A stretch of 64,000 nucleotides of DNA, taken from assembly GCA_004299845.1 (NCBI GenBank), contig CP036201.1:1364001-1428000 (forward strand). Direction: 5' to 3'. Below are positions 36,322 through 46,476 of this stretch, in pieces; within the stretch, counting starts at the first letter, position 1; each line of letters starts with the position of its first letter. The position numbers and the translations under genes were made by a program. The notes beneath the pieces are model-generated. The model did not search any database, was not told the DNA's origin, and saw only the letters and a program-made list of their open reading frames with translations. The DNA comes from Verrucomicrobia bacterium S94. Lineage in GTDB: Bacteria > Verrucomicrobiota > Kiritimatiellia > Kiritimatiellales > Pontiellaceae.

Positions 36322-37779
36322 ATGAATTTTGAAGCGTATGAAACGGAAGCTTTTTTTGATGAGCTGTTTGACAACCAGGGACATTCGCGAGAATCAGCGA
36401 AGTTGCTTGTAAACGCCATCGAATCACTGGCCGAAGGCGATCTGCTCAAACGTCAGGAAGCCAGCGAACGGGCCATGCACAGCATGGGAATAACGTTCAA
36501 TGTTTATGGTTCCGGTGAAGGTACCGAGCGGACGATTCCGTTCGATATCGTGCCGCGAATCATCGACGGAAAAGAATGGGATGTAGTCGAGGCCGGATTG
36601 AAACAGCGGATCAAGGCCGTTAACCGGTTTATCGACGACATTTATCACGACCGGAATATCATTGCCGACGGCGTGATTCCCGAATGGATTTTCACCTCGT
36701 CCAAAGGCTACCTGCCCCAATGTCAGGGACTGAATCCGCCCAAAGGGGTCTGGGCACACGTTACCGGCACGGATCTGGTGCGTGACAATAAAGGGACATT
36801 CTATGTTCTTGAAGACAATCTCAGGGTGCCCTCAGGTGTATCTTATGTTCTGCTGAACCGGACCCTGATGAAACGAAATTTTCCGGAGGTTTTCCATAAA
36901 AGCCGGGTACGCCGTGTCGTGGATTATCCCGATCAGTTCATGAAAATGCTTCATCATGTTGCGCCGGAGGGGATCGACCGTCCAAACGTTGCGGTGCTGA
37001 CGCCGGGCATATACAACTCGGCCTATTTTGAGCACGCCTTTCTCGCCCAGCAGATGGGAGCCCTGCTGGTGGAAGGTCATGATCTGGTTTATGACGGAAA
37101 ATATGTGTGTGCACGGACAGTCGAAGGCCTGGTTCGCATCGATATCATCTACCGGCGGATCGACGATGAATTTCTGGATCCCGAAGTATTCAGGGAGGAT
37201 TCCTATCTCGGCTGTGCCGGTATGATGAAGGCTTTCCGAGAAGGAACGCTGACGCTGGCCAACGCCCCCGGCACCGGCGTGGCCGATGACAAGGTGGTTT
37301 ATGCCTTTGTTCCGGACATGATTAAATATTATCTGGGAGAGGATCCGCTGCTGCCCAGTGTTCCCACTCATCTTTGCTGCGATGATGAATCGCTGGAATA
37401 CACATTGGATAATCTCGATAAACTGGTCGTCAAACCGGCCAGTGAATCCGGCGGATACGGGATGCTGATCGGCCCGAAAGCTTCGCAGAAAGAACGTGAT
37501 AATTTCGCCCGCGCACTGCGTAAAGATCCGCGCAATTATATTTCACAGCCAACCCTCTCTCTCTCCAGAGCCCCTGTTGTGGTCAATGACCACTTCGAGG
37601 GGCGGCATGTCGATTTACGCCCCTTCATTCTGCACCGGGGTGATGATTCCTATGTCCTTCCCGGAGGTCTGACACGAGTGGCCCTCAAGAAGGGTTCACT
37701 GGTCGTGAACTCCTCACAGGGCGGAGGAACAAAAGACACCTGGGTTGTGGACCAGGGAACCGGACAGGAGGTGGCCTGA
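36322..37779 (+). CDS. Circularly permuted type 2 ATP-grasp protein
   Basis: 485 residues. The family blocks are visible: PFDIVPRIIDGKEWDVVEAG, GLKQRIKAVNRFIDDIYHD, VTGTDLVRDNKGTFYVLEDN, LRVPSGVSYVLLNR and the late KPASESGGYGMLIGP and PGGLTRVALKKGSLVVNSSQ. These permuted ATP-grasps are predicted to ligate carboxylates to amines, making small peptides. AGGA lies nine bases before the ATG. First of five genes with an alpha-E protein, two transglutaminase-like proteins and a fused copy of itself. The ahead-lying 200 bases are AT-rich. Confidence 0.9.
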   Translation: MNFEAYETEAFFDELFDNQGHSRESAKLLVNAIESLAEGDLLKRQEASERAMHSMGITFNVYGSGEGTERTIPFDIVPRIIDGKEWDVVEAGLKQRIKAVNRFIDDIYHDRNIIADGVIPEWIFTSSKGYLPQCQGLNPPKGVWAHVTGTDLVRDNKGTFYVLEDNLRVPSGVSYVLLNRTLMKRNFPEVFHKSRVRRVVDYPDQFMKMLHHVAPEGIDRPNVAVLTPGIYNSAYFEHAFLAQQMGALLVEGHDLVYDGKYVCARTVEGLVRIDIIYRRIDDEFLDPEVFREDSYLGCAGMMKAFREGTLTLANAPGTGVADDKVVYAFVPDMIKYYLGEDPLLPSVPTHLCCDDESLEYTLDNLDKLVVKPASESGGYGMLIGPKASQKERDNFARALRKDPRNYISQPTLSLSRAPVVVNDHFEGRHVDLRPFILHRGDDSYVLPGGLTRVALKKGSLVVNSSQGGGTKDTWVVDQGTGQEVA

Positions 37780-38735
37780 TGCTTCTCAGCCGCGTAGCCG
37801 ATAATATTTACTGGATGAGCCGCTACATTGAACGCGCTTCGAATATAGCCCGTTTCCTTGAAGTAAGCTATCAGCTCAACCTCGATCAGTCGTCCGGGGA
37901 TCAGGAACAGTGGGGCCCGCTCATTGAAATTACCGGTGATATGGCCATTTTTAAAGCACGCTACGGCGCGCCGACCCGCGATAATGTCATGCATTTTCTG
38001 ATGTTTAATCCGGAATATCCAAACTCCATCTCGCGCTGTCTCAGCACAGCACGCTCTATTGCCAAAGGAATGCGGGAAACCGTTTCGGATGACATGTTCC
38101 GGGAGATTAACGCGCTGGGAAAACGGGTACCCGAAACCAGTCGCGAAAAAGCCCAGTTTCACACCCGGGTCTTCCAGCTCTGTCGCGAAATTAAACGCGA
38201 TGCCATGCTGATCGAGGCCATGGCGTCGGAAACCATAGAACGCGGTCAGGGCTACCATTTCTGGCGCGTCGGACGCTATCTGGAACGCGCCGACAAAACC
38301 TCTCGGCTGCTGCACGTCAAATACTTTCATCTCCTGCCCGACCTCGATGCCGTCGGAACACCGATGGATGATCTGCAGTGGAGTGCTGTACTTGATTCAA
38401 TGGATGCCAGAGAAACCTATATTCGAACCCGCGGACTGATTGTTCCCGATAAGGTTGTCGATCTGATGGTACTTGATCAGGGACATCCCCGGGCAATTCT
38501 GTTCTGCCTGAACGCCGTGGTGGAGAGTTTATACCGCATCACGCGTGACAAACCGGGAGAGCCCCATAGGATCGTCGAACAACTGTGTGAAAAACTGCTG
38601 GCGATGTCGGCCAAAGAGATCATTAAGTTTGGCATGAATGAGTTTATCGATGATCTTCAGTTGAGTTTTAATGAAGTGAATAATGCCATTCACACGCATT
38701 TTATTTCCCCTAAAGCCGTGACGGGCGGAGTTTAA
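37779..38735 (+). CDS. Alpha-E domain protein (DUF403)
   Basis: 318 residues, almost entirely helical. The start MLLSRVADNIYWMSRYIERA is diagnostic of the family, with a duplicated W-x-VGRYLERADKTSRLLHVK block in the middle. The family always travels with permuted ATP-grasp proteins and may be a partner in peptide ligation. No enzymatic motif is known. The ATG overlaps the ATP-grasp stop (TGATG), so the two are made together. The same pair is fused in the gene at 42095. Confidence 0.9.
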   Translation: MLLSRVADNIYWMSRYIERASNIARFLEVSYQLNLDQSSGDQEQWGPLIEITGDMAIFKARYGAPTRDNVMHFLMFNPEYPNSISRCLSTARSIAKGMRETVSDDMFREINALGKRVPETSREKAQFHTRVFQLCREIKRDAMLIEAMASETIERGQGYHFWRVGRYLERADKTSRLLHVKYFHLLPDLDAVGTPMDDLQWSAVLDSMDARETYIRTRGLIVPDKVVDLMVLDQGHPRAILFCLNAVVESLYRITRDKPGEPHRIVEQLCEKLLAMSAKEIIKFGMNEFIDDLQLSFNEVNNAIHTHFISPKAVTGGV

Positions 38736-38740
38736 ACATC

Positions 38741-41700
38741 ATGGCTATACGCATTGCACTGAACCATAAAACCCAGTATTTCTATGATCGTCCCGCAACA
38801 CTCGGAGCCCAGATCATCCGCCTTCGCCCGACCCCGCACTGCCGCACACCGATCGTCAGCTATTCACTCAATGTGCTTCCGGAAGATCATTTTATCAACT
38901 GGCAGCAGGATCCGCAGAACAACTACCTCGCCCGTCTGCTGATTAATGAGCCGACTGAACGTTTCGAGATTGAAGTCGATCTCATTGCAGAACTCAAACC
39001 GATCAATCCATTCGATTTCTTCCTCGAAAAATACGCCGAGGACTACCCGTTTGAATACCCGCCGGCTTTGAGACGGGAACTGCGCCCTTTTTTCCAGAAA
39101 CAGCGGATGCGGCCTCTTTTTCAGGAGTTTGTTGAATCCATCGACACTTCGGAAATCCGGACCATCGATTTCCTGGCGATGGTTAACCAGAAAGTTTATG
39201 AGCGGCTGGAATACACCCTGCGCATGGACCCCGGCATTTACACGCCGGAACGGACCCTGAAGGAAGGGAAAGGCAGCTGCCGCGATTTTGCCTGGCTACT
39301 GGTGCACGTGTTCCGCCGCCTCGGCCTCGCTTCGCGCTTTGTATCCGGCTACTCCATCCAGTTGGTTGCCGATGAAAAACCGGTGGACCCTAACGCGCCG
39401 GCCGGTGTCAACCAGGATATCTGCGACCTGCATGCCTGGTGCGAAGTCTATCTGCCCGGAGCCGGCTGGGTCGGACTGGATGCCACCAGCGGCCTCTTCT
39501 GCGGCGAAGGACATATCCCGCTTACCGCCTCCGCCGATGCGCGCCACGCTTCGCCGGTTGAGGGGGCGATCTCCTTGTGCGAAACCACCTTCAATGTGGA
39601 GATGTCGGTTACGCGCATTCACGAAGATCCGCGCGTCACCAAGCCCTACACCGAAGGACAGTGGCAATCGATTCTGGATCTGGGCGATGTTGTGGACGAA
39701 AAACTGAATGCCGGTGATGTCCGGTTGAGCATGGGCGGCGAACCCACTTTTGTTTCCGCAACCGATCTTGAAGGCGAAGAATGGAATACCGAGGCGGTGG
39801 GCCCCACGAAAAAACCGCTGTCGGAAGAATTGATCCGTCGATTGCGAAAACGTTTCGGCCCCGGCGGCATGCTGCATTTCGGACAGGGCAAATGGTATCC
39901 GGGCGAACCGCTGCCCCGCTGGGCACTGGGCCTCTACTGGCGCAAAGACGGCGTTCCCATGTGGGAACGTGAGGATCTGCTGGGAACCGAAGCCACGGAT
40001 TACGGTTTCACCCATGAAGATGCCCGCGAACTTTCGGAGGAACTGACCCGCCAGCTGGGTGTAGACCGGAAATATATAAATCCGGCCTACGAAGATCCGG
40101 TAAAATATGCACTGCGCGAACGAGACCTGCCCGTCAATGTTGACCCGCTGGACAGCAAACTGGATGATCCGCAGGAGCGCGAACAGCTGTTGCGCGTGTT
40201 TAACCGCGGCCTGAATAATCCGGTCGGCTTCGTTCTCCCGTTGGAGAAACAGCCCTGGGGATGGCAGAGCGGACTGTGGATGCTGCGCGGGAAACAGCTG
40301 TTTCTGATTCCCGGGGATTCCCCGCTCGGGCTGCGTCTGCCGCTCGAAAGTCTGCCCTGGGCCAAACAGGAGGATCTCGATCCAACCCTGCCGCCCGACC
40401 CTTCCTGGCGGCATCCGCCGCTTCCCGGCCGGCGTTCAATCGTGGTGCCTCAGCATCCGGAAGACGGACGCGAACTTCCGAACCTTGGGAAAAATTCCGT
40501 GGAGGAAATGATCGGCGAACCTCCGCCCCGTCATGATGTACTGCCGGAACCGGGCCAGTCGGCAGACTGGATACTCCGAACGGCGCTCTGTGTTGAAGCG
40601 CGCGATGGCCGGCTCTGCATTTTCATGCCGCCGACCTACACCATTGAAGACTATCTTGATCTGCTCAATGCCGTGGAACATGCCGCAGCGATTGTAAACA
40701 AACCGGTGCTGATCGAAGGGTACACTCCGCCGCACGATCCGCGCATTGATTACATGAAAGTCACGCCCGACCCCGGAGTTATTGAGGTCAATATCCAGCC
40801 GGCCTATTCATGGCGTGAAATGGTGCATAACACCACAGTACTTTATGAGGAAGCCCGTCAGACACTGGTGCGGACCGACAAGTTTCAGCTCGACGGAAAA
40901 CATACCGGAACCGGCGGCGGCAATCACGTGGTAGTCGGCGGTGCAACGCCTGCTGATTCCCCCTTTCTTCGCCGCCCCGATGTGCTGAAGTCGCTGATCG
41001 GCTTCTGGATGAACCACCCGTCGCTCAGTTATCTGTTCAGCGGACTGTTTATCGGACCCACCTCACAGGCACCGCGTGTGGATGAAGGCCGTCCGGACGC
41101 TGCTTATGAAATGGAGCTGGCATTTAAACAGATTCCGAAGATGGGCGATCCCAATATCCCACCATGGCTGATAGACCGCGTGCTTCGGCACCTGCTTACC
41201 GACCTGACCGGAAATACGCACCGCGCGGAATTCTGCATCGATAAACTCTATTCCCCGGACAGCCCGACCGGCCGGCTCGGACTGGTGGAATTCCGCGGGT
41301 TCGAAATGCCGCCGCATGCCCGCATGAGCCTTACCCAGCAGCTTCTGATTCGAGCTTTGATCGCCCACTTCTGGGAAACCCCCTATGAAGCACCGCTTAC
41401 CCGCTGGCTCACCCATTTGCACGACCGGTTCCTGCTGCCGCACTTTGTCCGCGAAGATTTCGGCAAAGTCATCGACACCCTGAACCAGGCCGGTTTTCCC
41501 TTCCAGCAGGACTGGTTTACCACCCACTTTGAATTCCGTTTTCCAGTCATTGGAACGGTCAATTATGACGGCGTGAATATCGAACTGCGGCAGGCCATCG
41601 AACCCTGGCTGGTACTGGGAGAAGAAGCCGGCGGAGGCGGTACGGCACGCTATGTGGACTCCTCTCTGGAACGGCTTCAGATAAAAATCTCCGGTCTCAT

Positions 41701-42082
41701 CGAACAGCGCCATGCGGTTTCGGTGAACGGCCTTGAAGTTCCGTTGAGCCCGACCGGGACACCGGGCGAATTTGTGGCCGGACTGCGCTATCGTGCATGG
41801 CAGCCGCCGAGTTGCCTGCATCCGACGATTCCGGTGCATACGCCGCTTGTCTTCGACCTGGTGGACAGGCACAATGATCATGCCGTCGGAGGATGCACCT
41901 ATTATGTCAGCCACCCCGGCGGAAGAAGCCATGAACATTTTCCCATCAATGCCCTGGAAGCGGAAACGCGGCGCGGCGAACGGTTTAAACCGTTCGGCCA
42001 CACGCCGGGACCTCTGCATATCCGCCGCATTGAGCGGAGTCCGGAAGCGCCCGTTACACTCGACCTGCGTCGGCAGTATTGA
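38741..42082 (+). CDS. Large transglutaminase-like protein with DUF2126 domain
   Basis: 1113 residues. Residues 1-100 resemble the N-terminal beta domain of bacterial transglutaminase-like proteins; 165-260 hold the Cys-His-Asp triad in GKGSCRDFAWLLVHVFRRLG, CDLHAWCEVYLPG and VGLDATSGL. The remainder is a DUF2126-type region starting near RLSMGGEPTFVS and continuing through GGNHVVVGG to the end. The catalytic domain would cleave or transfer on glutamine or peptide bonds. GGAG is ten bases before the ATG. It sits six bases behind the alpha-E gene. Confidence 0.9.
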   Translation: MAIRIALNHKTQYFYDRPATLGAQIIRLRPTPHCRTPIVSYSLNVLPEDHFINWQQDPQNNYLARLLINEPTERFEIEVDLIAELKPINPFDFFLEKYAEDYPFEYPPALRRELRPFFQKQRMRPLFQEFVESIDTSEIRTIDFLAMVNQKVYERLEYTLRMDPGIYTPERTLKEGKGSCRDFAWLLVHVFRRLGLASRFVSGYSIQLVADEKPVDPNAPAGVNQDICDLHAWCEVYLPGAGWVGLDATSGLFCGEGHIPLTASADARHASPVEGAISLCETTFNVEMSVTRIHEDPRVTKPYTEGQWQSILDLGDVVDEKLNAGDVRLSMGGEPTFVSATDLEGEEWNTEAVGPTKKPLSEELIRRLRKRFGPGGMLHFGQGKWYPGEPLPRWALGLYWRKDGVPMWEREDLLGTEATDYGFTHEDARELSEELTRQLGVDRKYINPAYEDPVKYALRERDLPVNVDPLDSKLDDPQEREQLLRVFNRGLNNPVGFVLPLEKQPWGWQSGLWMLRGKQLFLIPGDSPLGLRLPLESLPWAKQEDLDPTLPPDPSWRHPPLPGRRSIVVPQHPEDGRELPNLGKNSVEEMIGEPPPRHDVLPEPGQSADWILRTALCVEARDGRLCIFMPPTYTIEDYLDLLNAVEHAAAIVNKPVLIEGYTPPHDPRIDYMKVTPDPGVIEVNIQPAYSWREMVHNTTVLYEEARQTLVRTDKFQLDGKHTGTGGGNHVVVGGATPADSPFLRRPDVLKSLIGFWMNHPSLSYLFSGLFIGPTSQAPRVDEGRPDAAYEMELAFKQIPKMGDPNIPPWLIDRVLRHLLTDLTGNTHRAEFCIDKLYSPDSPTGRLGLVEFRGFEMPPHARMSLTQQLLIRALIAHFWETPYEAPLTRWLTHLHDRFLLPHFVREDFGKVIDTLNQAGFPFQQDWFTTHFEFRFPVIGTVNYDGVNIELRQAIEPWLVLGEEAGGGGTARYVDSSLERLQIKISGLIEQRHAVSVNGLEVPLSPTGTPGEFVAGLRYRAWQPPSCLHPTIPVHTPLVFDLVDRHNDHAVGGCTYYVSHPGGRSHEHFPINALEAETRRGERFKPFGHTPGPLHIRRIERSPEAPVTLDLRRQY

Positions 42083-42094
42083 GGATTGGCGTTG

Positions 42095-44614
42095 ATGGAC
42101 AATTTAATAAGCAATTATCATCCCATCAGCGAAACCTATTCGGAGATGGCGGATCAGGATGGTGGTTTGCGACCGCACTGGGAACCCATGATCAACCGCC
42201 TGAATGCCTACGGTGCGGAAAATATTTCCAAACGCTGGAACCGGGCGCGGCGAATCATTCAGCAAAACGGAATTACCTATAATGTGGCGGAAAGCGATAC
42301 CCGGGTCAGCCGACCCTGGGAACTCGACCCGGTTCCGCTGATGATCTCCCCCGATGAGTGGACCGCTATTTCTGCCGGCCTGATACAGCGCATGCAGCTG
42401 CTGAACCGAATGCTGGCCGACCTTTACGGGGAACAGGAACTGCTCAAAAGCGGAACCCTTCCCAGCGAACTGATTCTGGCAAATAGGGCCTTTCTACGCT
42501 CCTGCTGCCCCATCAGGCCTCCGCAGAATCAGTTTCTGACCATGCTGGCGGTTGATCTGGCGCGGGCACCTAACGGCGAATGGCGCGTGGTGAAAGACCG
42601 GACTCAGGCTCCTTCAGGCGCGGGTTATGCGCTGGAAAACCGCATCATTGTTTCACGTACCTTTCCAACCATGTATCGTGAGTGCCGGATAGAGCGGCTG
42701 GCCGGTTTCTTTTCCACCCTTCGAAACCGGCTGGCGGAACTCTCTCCGCGAAAGATCGATAATCCACGTATCGTCATCCTTACACCGGGCATGATGAGCG
42801 ACTCCTATTTTGAACACGCCTACCTCTCGCGCTATCTCGGTTTTCCGCTGGTGCAGGGCAATGATCTGACGGTCCGTGAAAATCAGGTTTTTCTGAAAAC
42901 ACTGGGCGGATTGCGACAGGTTGATGTGATTCTTCGCCGACAGAATGATTCCGACTGCGATCCGCTGGAACTGAACCAGGCGTCCTCCCTCGGAATTCCC
43001 GGCCTCGTACAGGCCGCAGTTTCAGGTGAAGTGGTCATTACCAATGCCCTGGGCAGCGGACTGGCCGAAACACCGGCACTGCTCCCCTTCTACCCCATGC
43101 TCTGCCGTCATCTGCTTAAGGAGGAACCCCTGCTCTGGACCGTACCGACATGGTGGTGCGGACAGAATCTGGAAATGAATCAGGTCATTGATAATCTGGA
43201 TGATTTTGTCATTAAACGCTCATTCTGCGGTTCGCATGAACATCCGATCTTTCCACGGCACCTGCTCCCTGAAGCACGCAAAAAACTGATCGCCCGAATC
43301 AAAGATGATCCCAAACGTTTTATCGCTCAGGAAAATACATCCCTTTCGGCCGCCCCCTGCTGGCGAGATGGTCATCTGACTCCCCGCCACTCTATGCTGC
43401 GTGCCTTCGTGGTTGCCACACGCACCGGTTGGAAGGTCATGCCCGGCGGACTTACGCGTATCTCTTCGAAAAGTGATTCCACCGTAGTGAGTATGGAACG
43501 GGGCGGCGGATCGAAAGACACCTGGGTACCGGCGCGGGGTCATGTTGAAAAAATCACCCTGCTCCCGAAGTCCGGAAACGAGGTGGAACTTTCCCGCGGC
43601 GAAGACAACCTCTCCAGCCGGGTGGCTGACAACCTGTTCTGGCTGGGCCGTTATATTCAACGCGCTGAACTTCAGACCCGTACGCTGCGCACCGTACTGC
43701 GCCGGATGACGGAGGAAACGCTTCCGGACGGTACCCCCGAACTTCCGGAACTTATCCGGACACTCGGTGTTCTCACGGATCTTACGCAGAAAAATGCAGC
43801 GACCAATCCGATTGCTGAAATGGACCAAACACGTGCGTTCCTCTGTTCGGTCATCTTTGCAGACAATCAACCGAACAATCTGTATGCCGCACTCAACAAT
43901 GCCGGAAAGATCGGCGCCATAGTACGCGACCGGATAAGCATGGATGCCTGGCGGATTCTCGACCGGCTTACCCGGGAGCTGCAGGCCACCTCCTGCGAAG
44001 ATGAACTGACCGATATTGCCGACATGCTGGATAACCTCATTGTTCCGCTTTCCGCATTTTCGGGAATGGGCTTCGAAAGTATGACCCATGGATACGCCTG
44101 GCGTTTTATGGATATGGGATTCCGGCTCGAACGGGCAGTAATGAGTGCCATGCTGCTCAAAGAACTGCTTACATCGCCCGATCCCTATGAAGCCCCGATG
44201 CTGGATGCCATTCTTGAAATCGGCAGCAGTTCAATCACGTATCGTACGCGTTATCAAAGCAATGTAGCGGTTCTTCCGCTGCTTGACCTGCTCATTTCCG
44301 ATCACTCCAATCCACGCAGTATAGCTTTCCAGCTGGAACTGTTGAATGAACACATCCGCGAACTTTCCAATCTGCCAAGAACCGGACAGCTGACGGAACA
44401 GATTCAGAGCGAAGAACTGGTTCGTTTCGTGGAAAATTTTGATCTCTCCACGATCACCGCATTTGATGCAGAGGGACGTCGGCCGAGACTGGCGGAATAT
44501 CTTCAGTGCATAATCGATAAAGTTCAGGAACTCAGTATTCTGATTAACGAACGTTATCTTTCGCACGTGCAGTCCACCAGCAAGCTCTCCACGCTGGTAG
44601 GAGGTGGATCATGA
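42095..44614 (+). CDS. Fused circularly permuted ATP-grasp / alpha-E protein
   Basis: 839 residues. Residues 1-490 repeat the permuted ATP-grasp pattern (VKDRTQAPSGAGYALENRI, ILTPGMMSDSYFEHAYLSRY, VMPGGLTRISSK), and residues 515-835 the alpha-E pattern starting SSRVADNLFWLGRYIQRAEL. It is thus a one-chain version of the two proteins encoded at 36322 and 37779. Start at the ATG with GAGGA nine bases upstream; the frame also opens at a TTG at 42086. It overlaps the next gene by four bases. Confidence 0.92.
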   Translation: MDNLISNYHPISETYSEMADQDGGLRPHWEPMINRLNAYGAENISKRWNRARRIIQQNGITYNVAESDTRVSRPWELDPVPLMISPDEWTAISAGLIQRMQLLNRMLADLYGEQELLKSGTLPSELILANRAFLRSCCPIRPPQNQFLTMLAVDLARAPNGEWRVVKDRTQAPSGAGYALENRIIVSRTFPTMYRECRIERLAGFFSTLRNRLAELSPRKIDNPRIVILTPGMMSDSYFEHAYLSRYLGFPLVQGNDLTVRENQVFLKTLGGLRQVDVILRRQNDSDCDPLELNQASSLGIPGLVQAAVSGEVVITNALGSGLAETPALLPFYPMLCRHLLKEEPLLWTVPTWWCGQNLEMNQVIDNLDDFVIKRSFCGSHEHPIFPRHLLPEARKKLIARIKDDPKRFIAQENTSLSAAPCWRDGHLTPRHSMLRAFVVATRTGWKVMPGGLTRISSKSDSTVVSMERGGGSKDTWVPARGHVEKITLLPKSGNEVELSRGEDNLSSRVADNLFWLGRYIQRAELQTRTLRTVLRRMTEETLPDGTPELPELIRTLGVLTDLTQKNAATNPIAEMDQTRAFLCSVIFADNQPNNLYAALNNAGKIGAIVRDRISMDAWRILDRLTRELQATSCEDELTDIADMLDNLIVPLSAFSGMGFESMTHGYAWRFMDMGFRLERAVMSAMLLKELLTSPDPYEAPMLDAILEIGSSSITYRTRYQSNVAVLPLLDLLISDHSNPRSIAFQLELLNEHIRELSNLPRTGQLTEQIQSEELVRFVENFDLSTITAFDAEGRRPRLAEYLQCIIDKVQELSILINERYLSHVQSTSKLSTLVGGGS

Positions 44615-45516
44615 TTTACCACCTCCGCCACCGCACCACATTTGAGTACTCCAACCCCGTCACCTTCGTCTACAATGTGCTGCGGCTCAAACCGCGCACA
44701 CTTCCGTGGCAGCAGGTGCATTCTACCAGACTCTCTATTCTTCCGGAACCGGCTGTGCTGGCAGAACGAACCGATTATTTCGGGAATACGGTGACGTTCT
44801 GCAACATTGAAATGAAACACGACACCATGCAGATTCTCATGGAAAGTGTTGTCGAGGTTCAACCCCGCTCCCTGGTCGGCACCCTCAAAGGCATTTCCTG
44901 GGACACCGTGCGCGAACGACTCCGCGGAGCACGTTCAGCCGAAGGACTGGATGCATTCCAGTTCTGTTTTGATTCGGCCGCCGTTTCTCGTCTTCCGGAA
45001 AGTGAGGCCTACTGCAGACCTTCCTGTAAACCGGGTGCGTCAGCCCATGATGTTGCGATGGACCTTATGCACCGCATTCATTCGGATTTTATTTTCGATT
45101 CCACCGCCACAACCGTTTCAACTCCGGTTGCGGAAGTCCTGAAAAACCGTCGGGGTGTCTGTCAGGATTTTGCACATTTAATGATCAGCTGTCTGCGCAG
45201 CGTCGGCATACCCACACGCTACAACAGCGGCTATATCCAGACGACGCCGCCACCCGGCCGTCCCCGACTGGAAGGAGCGGATGCCTCCCACGCCTGGGTC
45301 GGCGTCTACTGCCCGGTGAACGGCTGGCTGGATCTCGACCCTACGAATAATAAAATAGCTGACGATCAATTTATCACCATCGGCTGGGGCAGAGACTATC
45401 AGGATATCAGTCCCGTTTCCGGCGTGATGCTCGGCGGAGGCCGGCATCAGGTCCGGGCGGAGGTCGATATGATTCCCGAATCAGAACTTCAGCAGCTCCA
45501 GCAGCAACAGCAGTAA
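44611..45516 (+). CDS. Transglutaminase-like cysteine protease family protein
   Basis: 301 residues. N-terminal beta domain (MIYHLRHRTTFEYSNPVTFV) as in the large protein, then the triad: VCQDFAHLMISCLRSVGIPT (Cys near 182), DASHAWVGVYCPVNGWLDLD (His, Asp). The last residues are a Gln run, LQQLQQQQQ, from CAG repeats. ATGA overlap with the fused ATP-grasp/alpha-E gene couples their translation. It probably processes the product made by the ligases, or a cell-surface peptide. Confidence 0.92.
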   Translation: MIYHLRHRTTFEYSNPVTFVYNVLRLKPRTLPWQQVHSTRLSILPEPAVLAERTDYFGNTVTFCNIEMKHDTMQILMESVVEVQPRSLVGTLKGISWDTVRERLRGARSAEGLDAFQFCFDSAAVSRLPESEAYCRPSCKPGASAHDVAMDLMHRIHSDFIFDSTATTVSTPVAEVLKNRRGVCQDFAHLMISCLRSVGIPTRYNSGYIQTTPPPGRPRLEGADASHAWVGVYCPVNGWLDLDPTNNKIADDQFITIGWGRDYQDISPVSGVMLGGGRHQVRAEVDMIPESELQQLQQQQQ

Positions 45517-45524
45517 CTCATTTA

Positions 45525-46022
45525 TTACACCAGGGCCCGGATTTCCTGCAGCAGTTCATCCTGCGATTTTCCGGAACAGGCCATCACATGATCCGCGTAT
45601 TTAAGATAGAGCGGCCGACGTTCTTCATAGAGATCCGCCAGAGTCATTCCCGGTTTAATCACCACACCGCGCTTCGAAAAATCACCGATACGCCGGATAA
45701 TTTCATCCAGAGGAACATCCAGAAAAATCACGGTCGCCATCGACTTCAGATGCGCCATCGCGCTATCGCAATAGACCGCACTTCCGCCGGTGGAAATTAC
45801 GCAGTTTTCACAGACAACGGACTGAACCGTAGCACATTCCAGTTCCTGATATTCGGCGAGGCCGTCACGGTCCTGAAACGCCTGCATACTTTCACCGGCC
45901 CGCGCCTGTACCAACAGATCGGTATCAATAAACCCTTTTGACAGCCATTTCGCCAGTTGCACGCCCAGCGTGCTCTTCCCGCTGGCCGGCATACCGATTA
46001 AAACCAGATTCGTTTTTTCCAT
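45525..46022 (-). CDS. aroK: Shikimate kinase
   Basis: 165 residues. Walker A LIGMPASGKSTLGVQLA, the shikimate-site FIDTDLLVQ and STGGSAVY (usually GGG), LDVPLDEIIRRIGD and the lid Arg in EERRPLYLKYAD. It phosphorylates shikimate in the chorismate pathway. It overlaps by one base the Dabb gene upstream, so they share a transcript. A GGS for GGG change in the third motif is mild, but a related sugar kinase is not excluded. Confidence 0.88.
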   Translation of the reverse strand: MEKTNLVLIGMPASGKSTLGVQLAKWLSKGFIDTDLLVQARAGESMQAFQDRDGLAEYQELECATVQSVVCENCVISTGGSAVYCDSAMAHLKSMATVIFLDVPLDEIIRRIGDFSKRGVVIKPGMTLADLYEERRPLYLKYADHVMACSGKSQDELLQEIRALV

Positions 46023-46312
46023 CAGACTTCGAAATCGACCGCATGGCGTTCACAAACCCGCAGCTTGATAAATTCGCCCACCTTCACATGCTCCGGGTGT
46101 TCGGCATACGCCTTGAGATCCTCAAGCGATGCAAATTCGGAATACAGCACAATATCCTTAGACTGATCCGTTCCCAGCACATCCAGCCCGACCTCAATAT
46201 CCAGCAGGGTCGGCGCAACGCCCTTCAGCGCTTCCAGTCTGGCTTTCATTTCAACCCGCTCCTCCAGCGGCACGTCATCTTTAAATTTCCACATCACAAT
46301 ATGTTTTATCAT
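46022..46312 (-). CDS. Dabb (dimeric alpha-beta barrel) domain protein
   Basis: 96 residues matching the stress-responsive A/B barrel family: MIKHIVMWKFKDD at the start, LEALKGVAPTLLDIEVGLD, and YAEHPEHVKVGEFI, the conserved HPxH block. Such proteins dimerise into a ferredoxin-like barrel; some act in sugar or aromatic metabolism, most have no known role. It is transcribed with aroK. Confidence 0.93.
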   Translation of the reverse strand: MIKHIVMWKFKDDVPLEERVEMKARLEALKGVAPTLLDIEVGLDVLGTDQSKDIVLYSEFASLEDLKAYAEHPEHVKVGEFIKLRVCERHAVDFEV

Positions 46313-46476
46313 GTCTTTACCTCAACTCAGAGTTAACGGAGGTGTAATCCTCTAAGAAGATTCAATCAAATCTATTCAGTTCCAAATCTATCAGAAGGTG
46401 ATAAAACAGGATTTAAACTGAATACAGAATATGATATATGAAGGTCGTATTAAACAGAAAGCTTCAGGACATCCTT

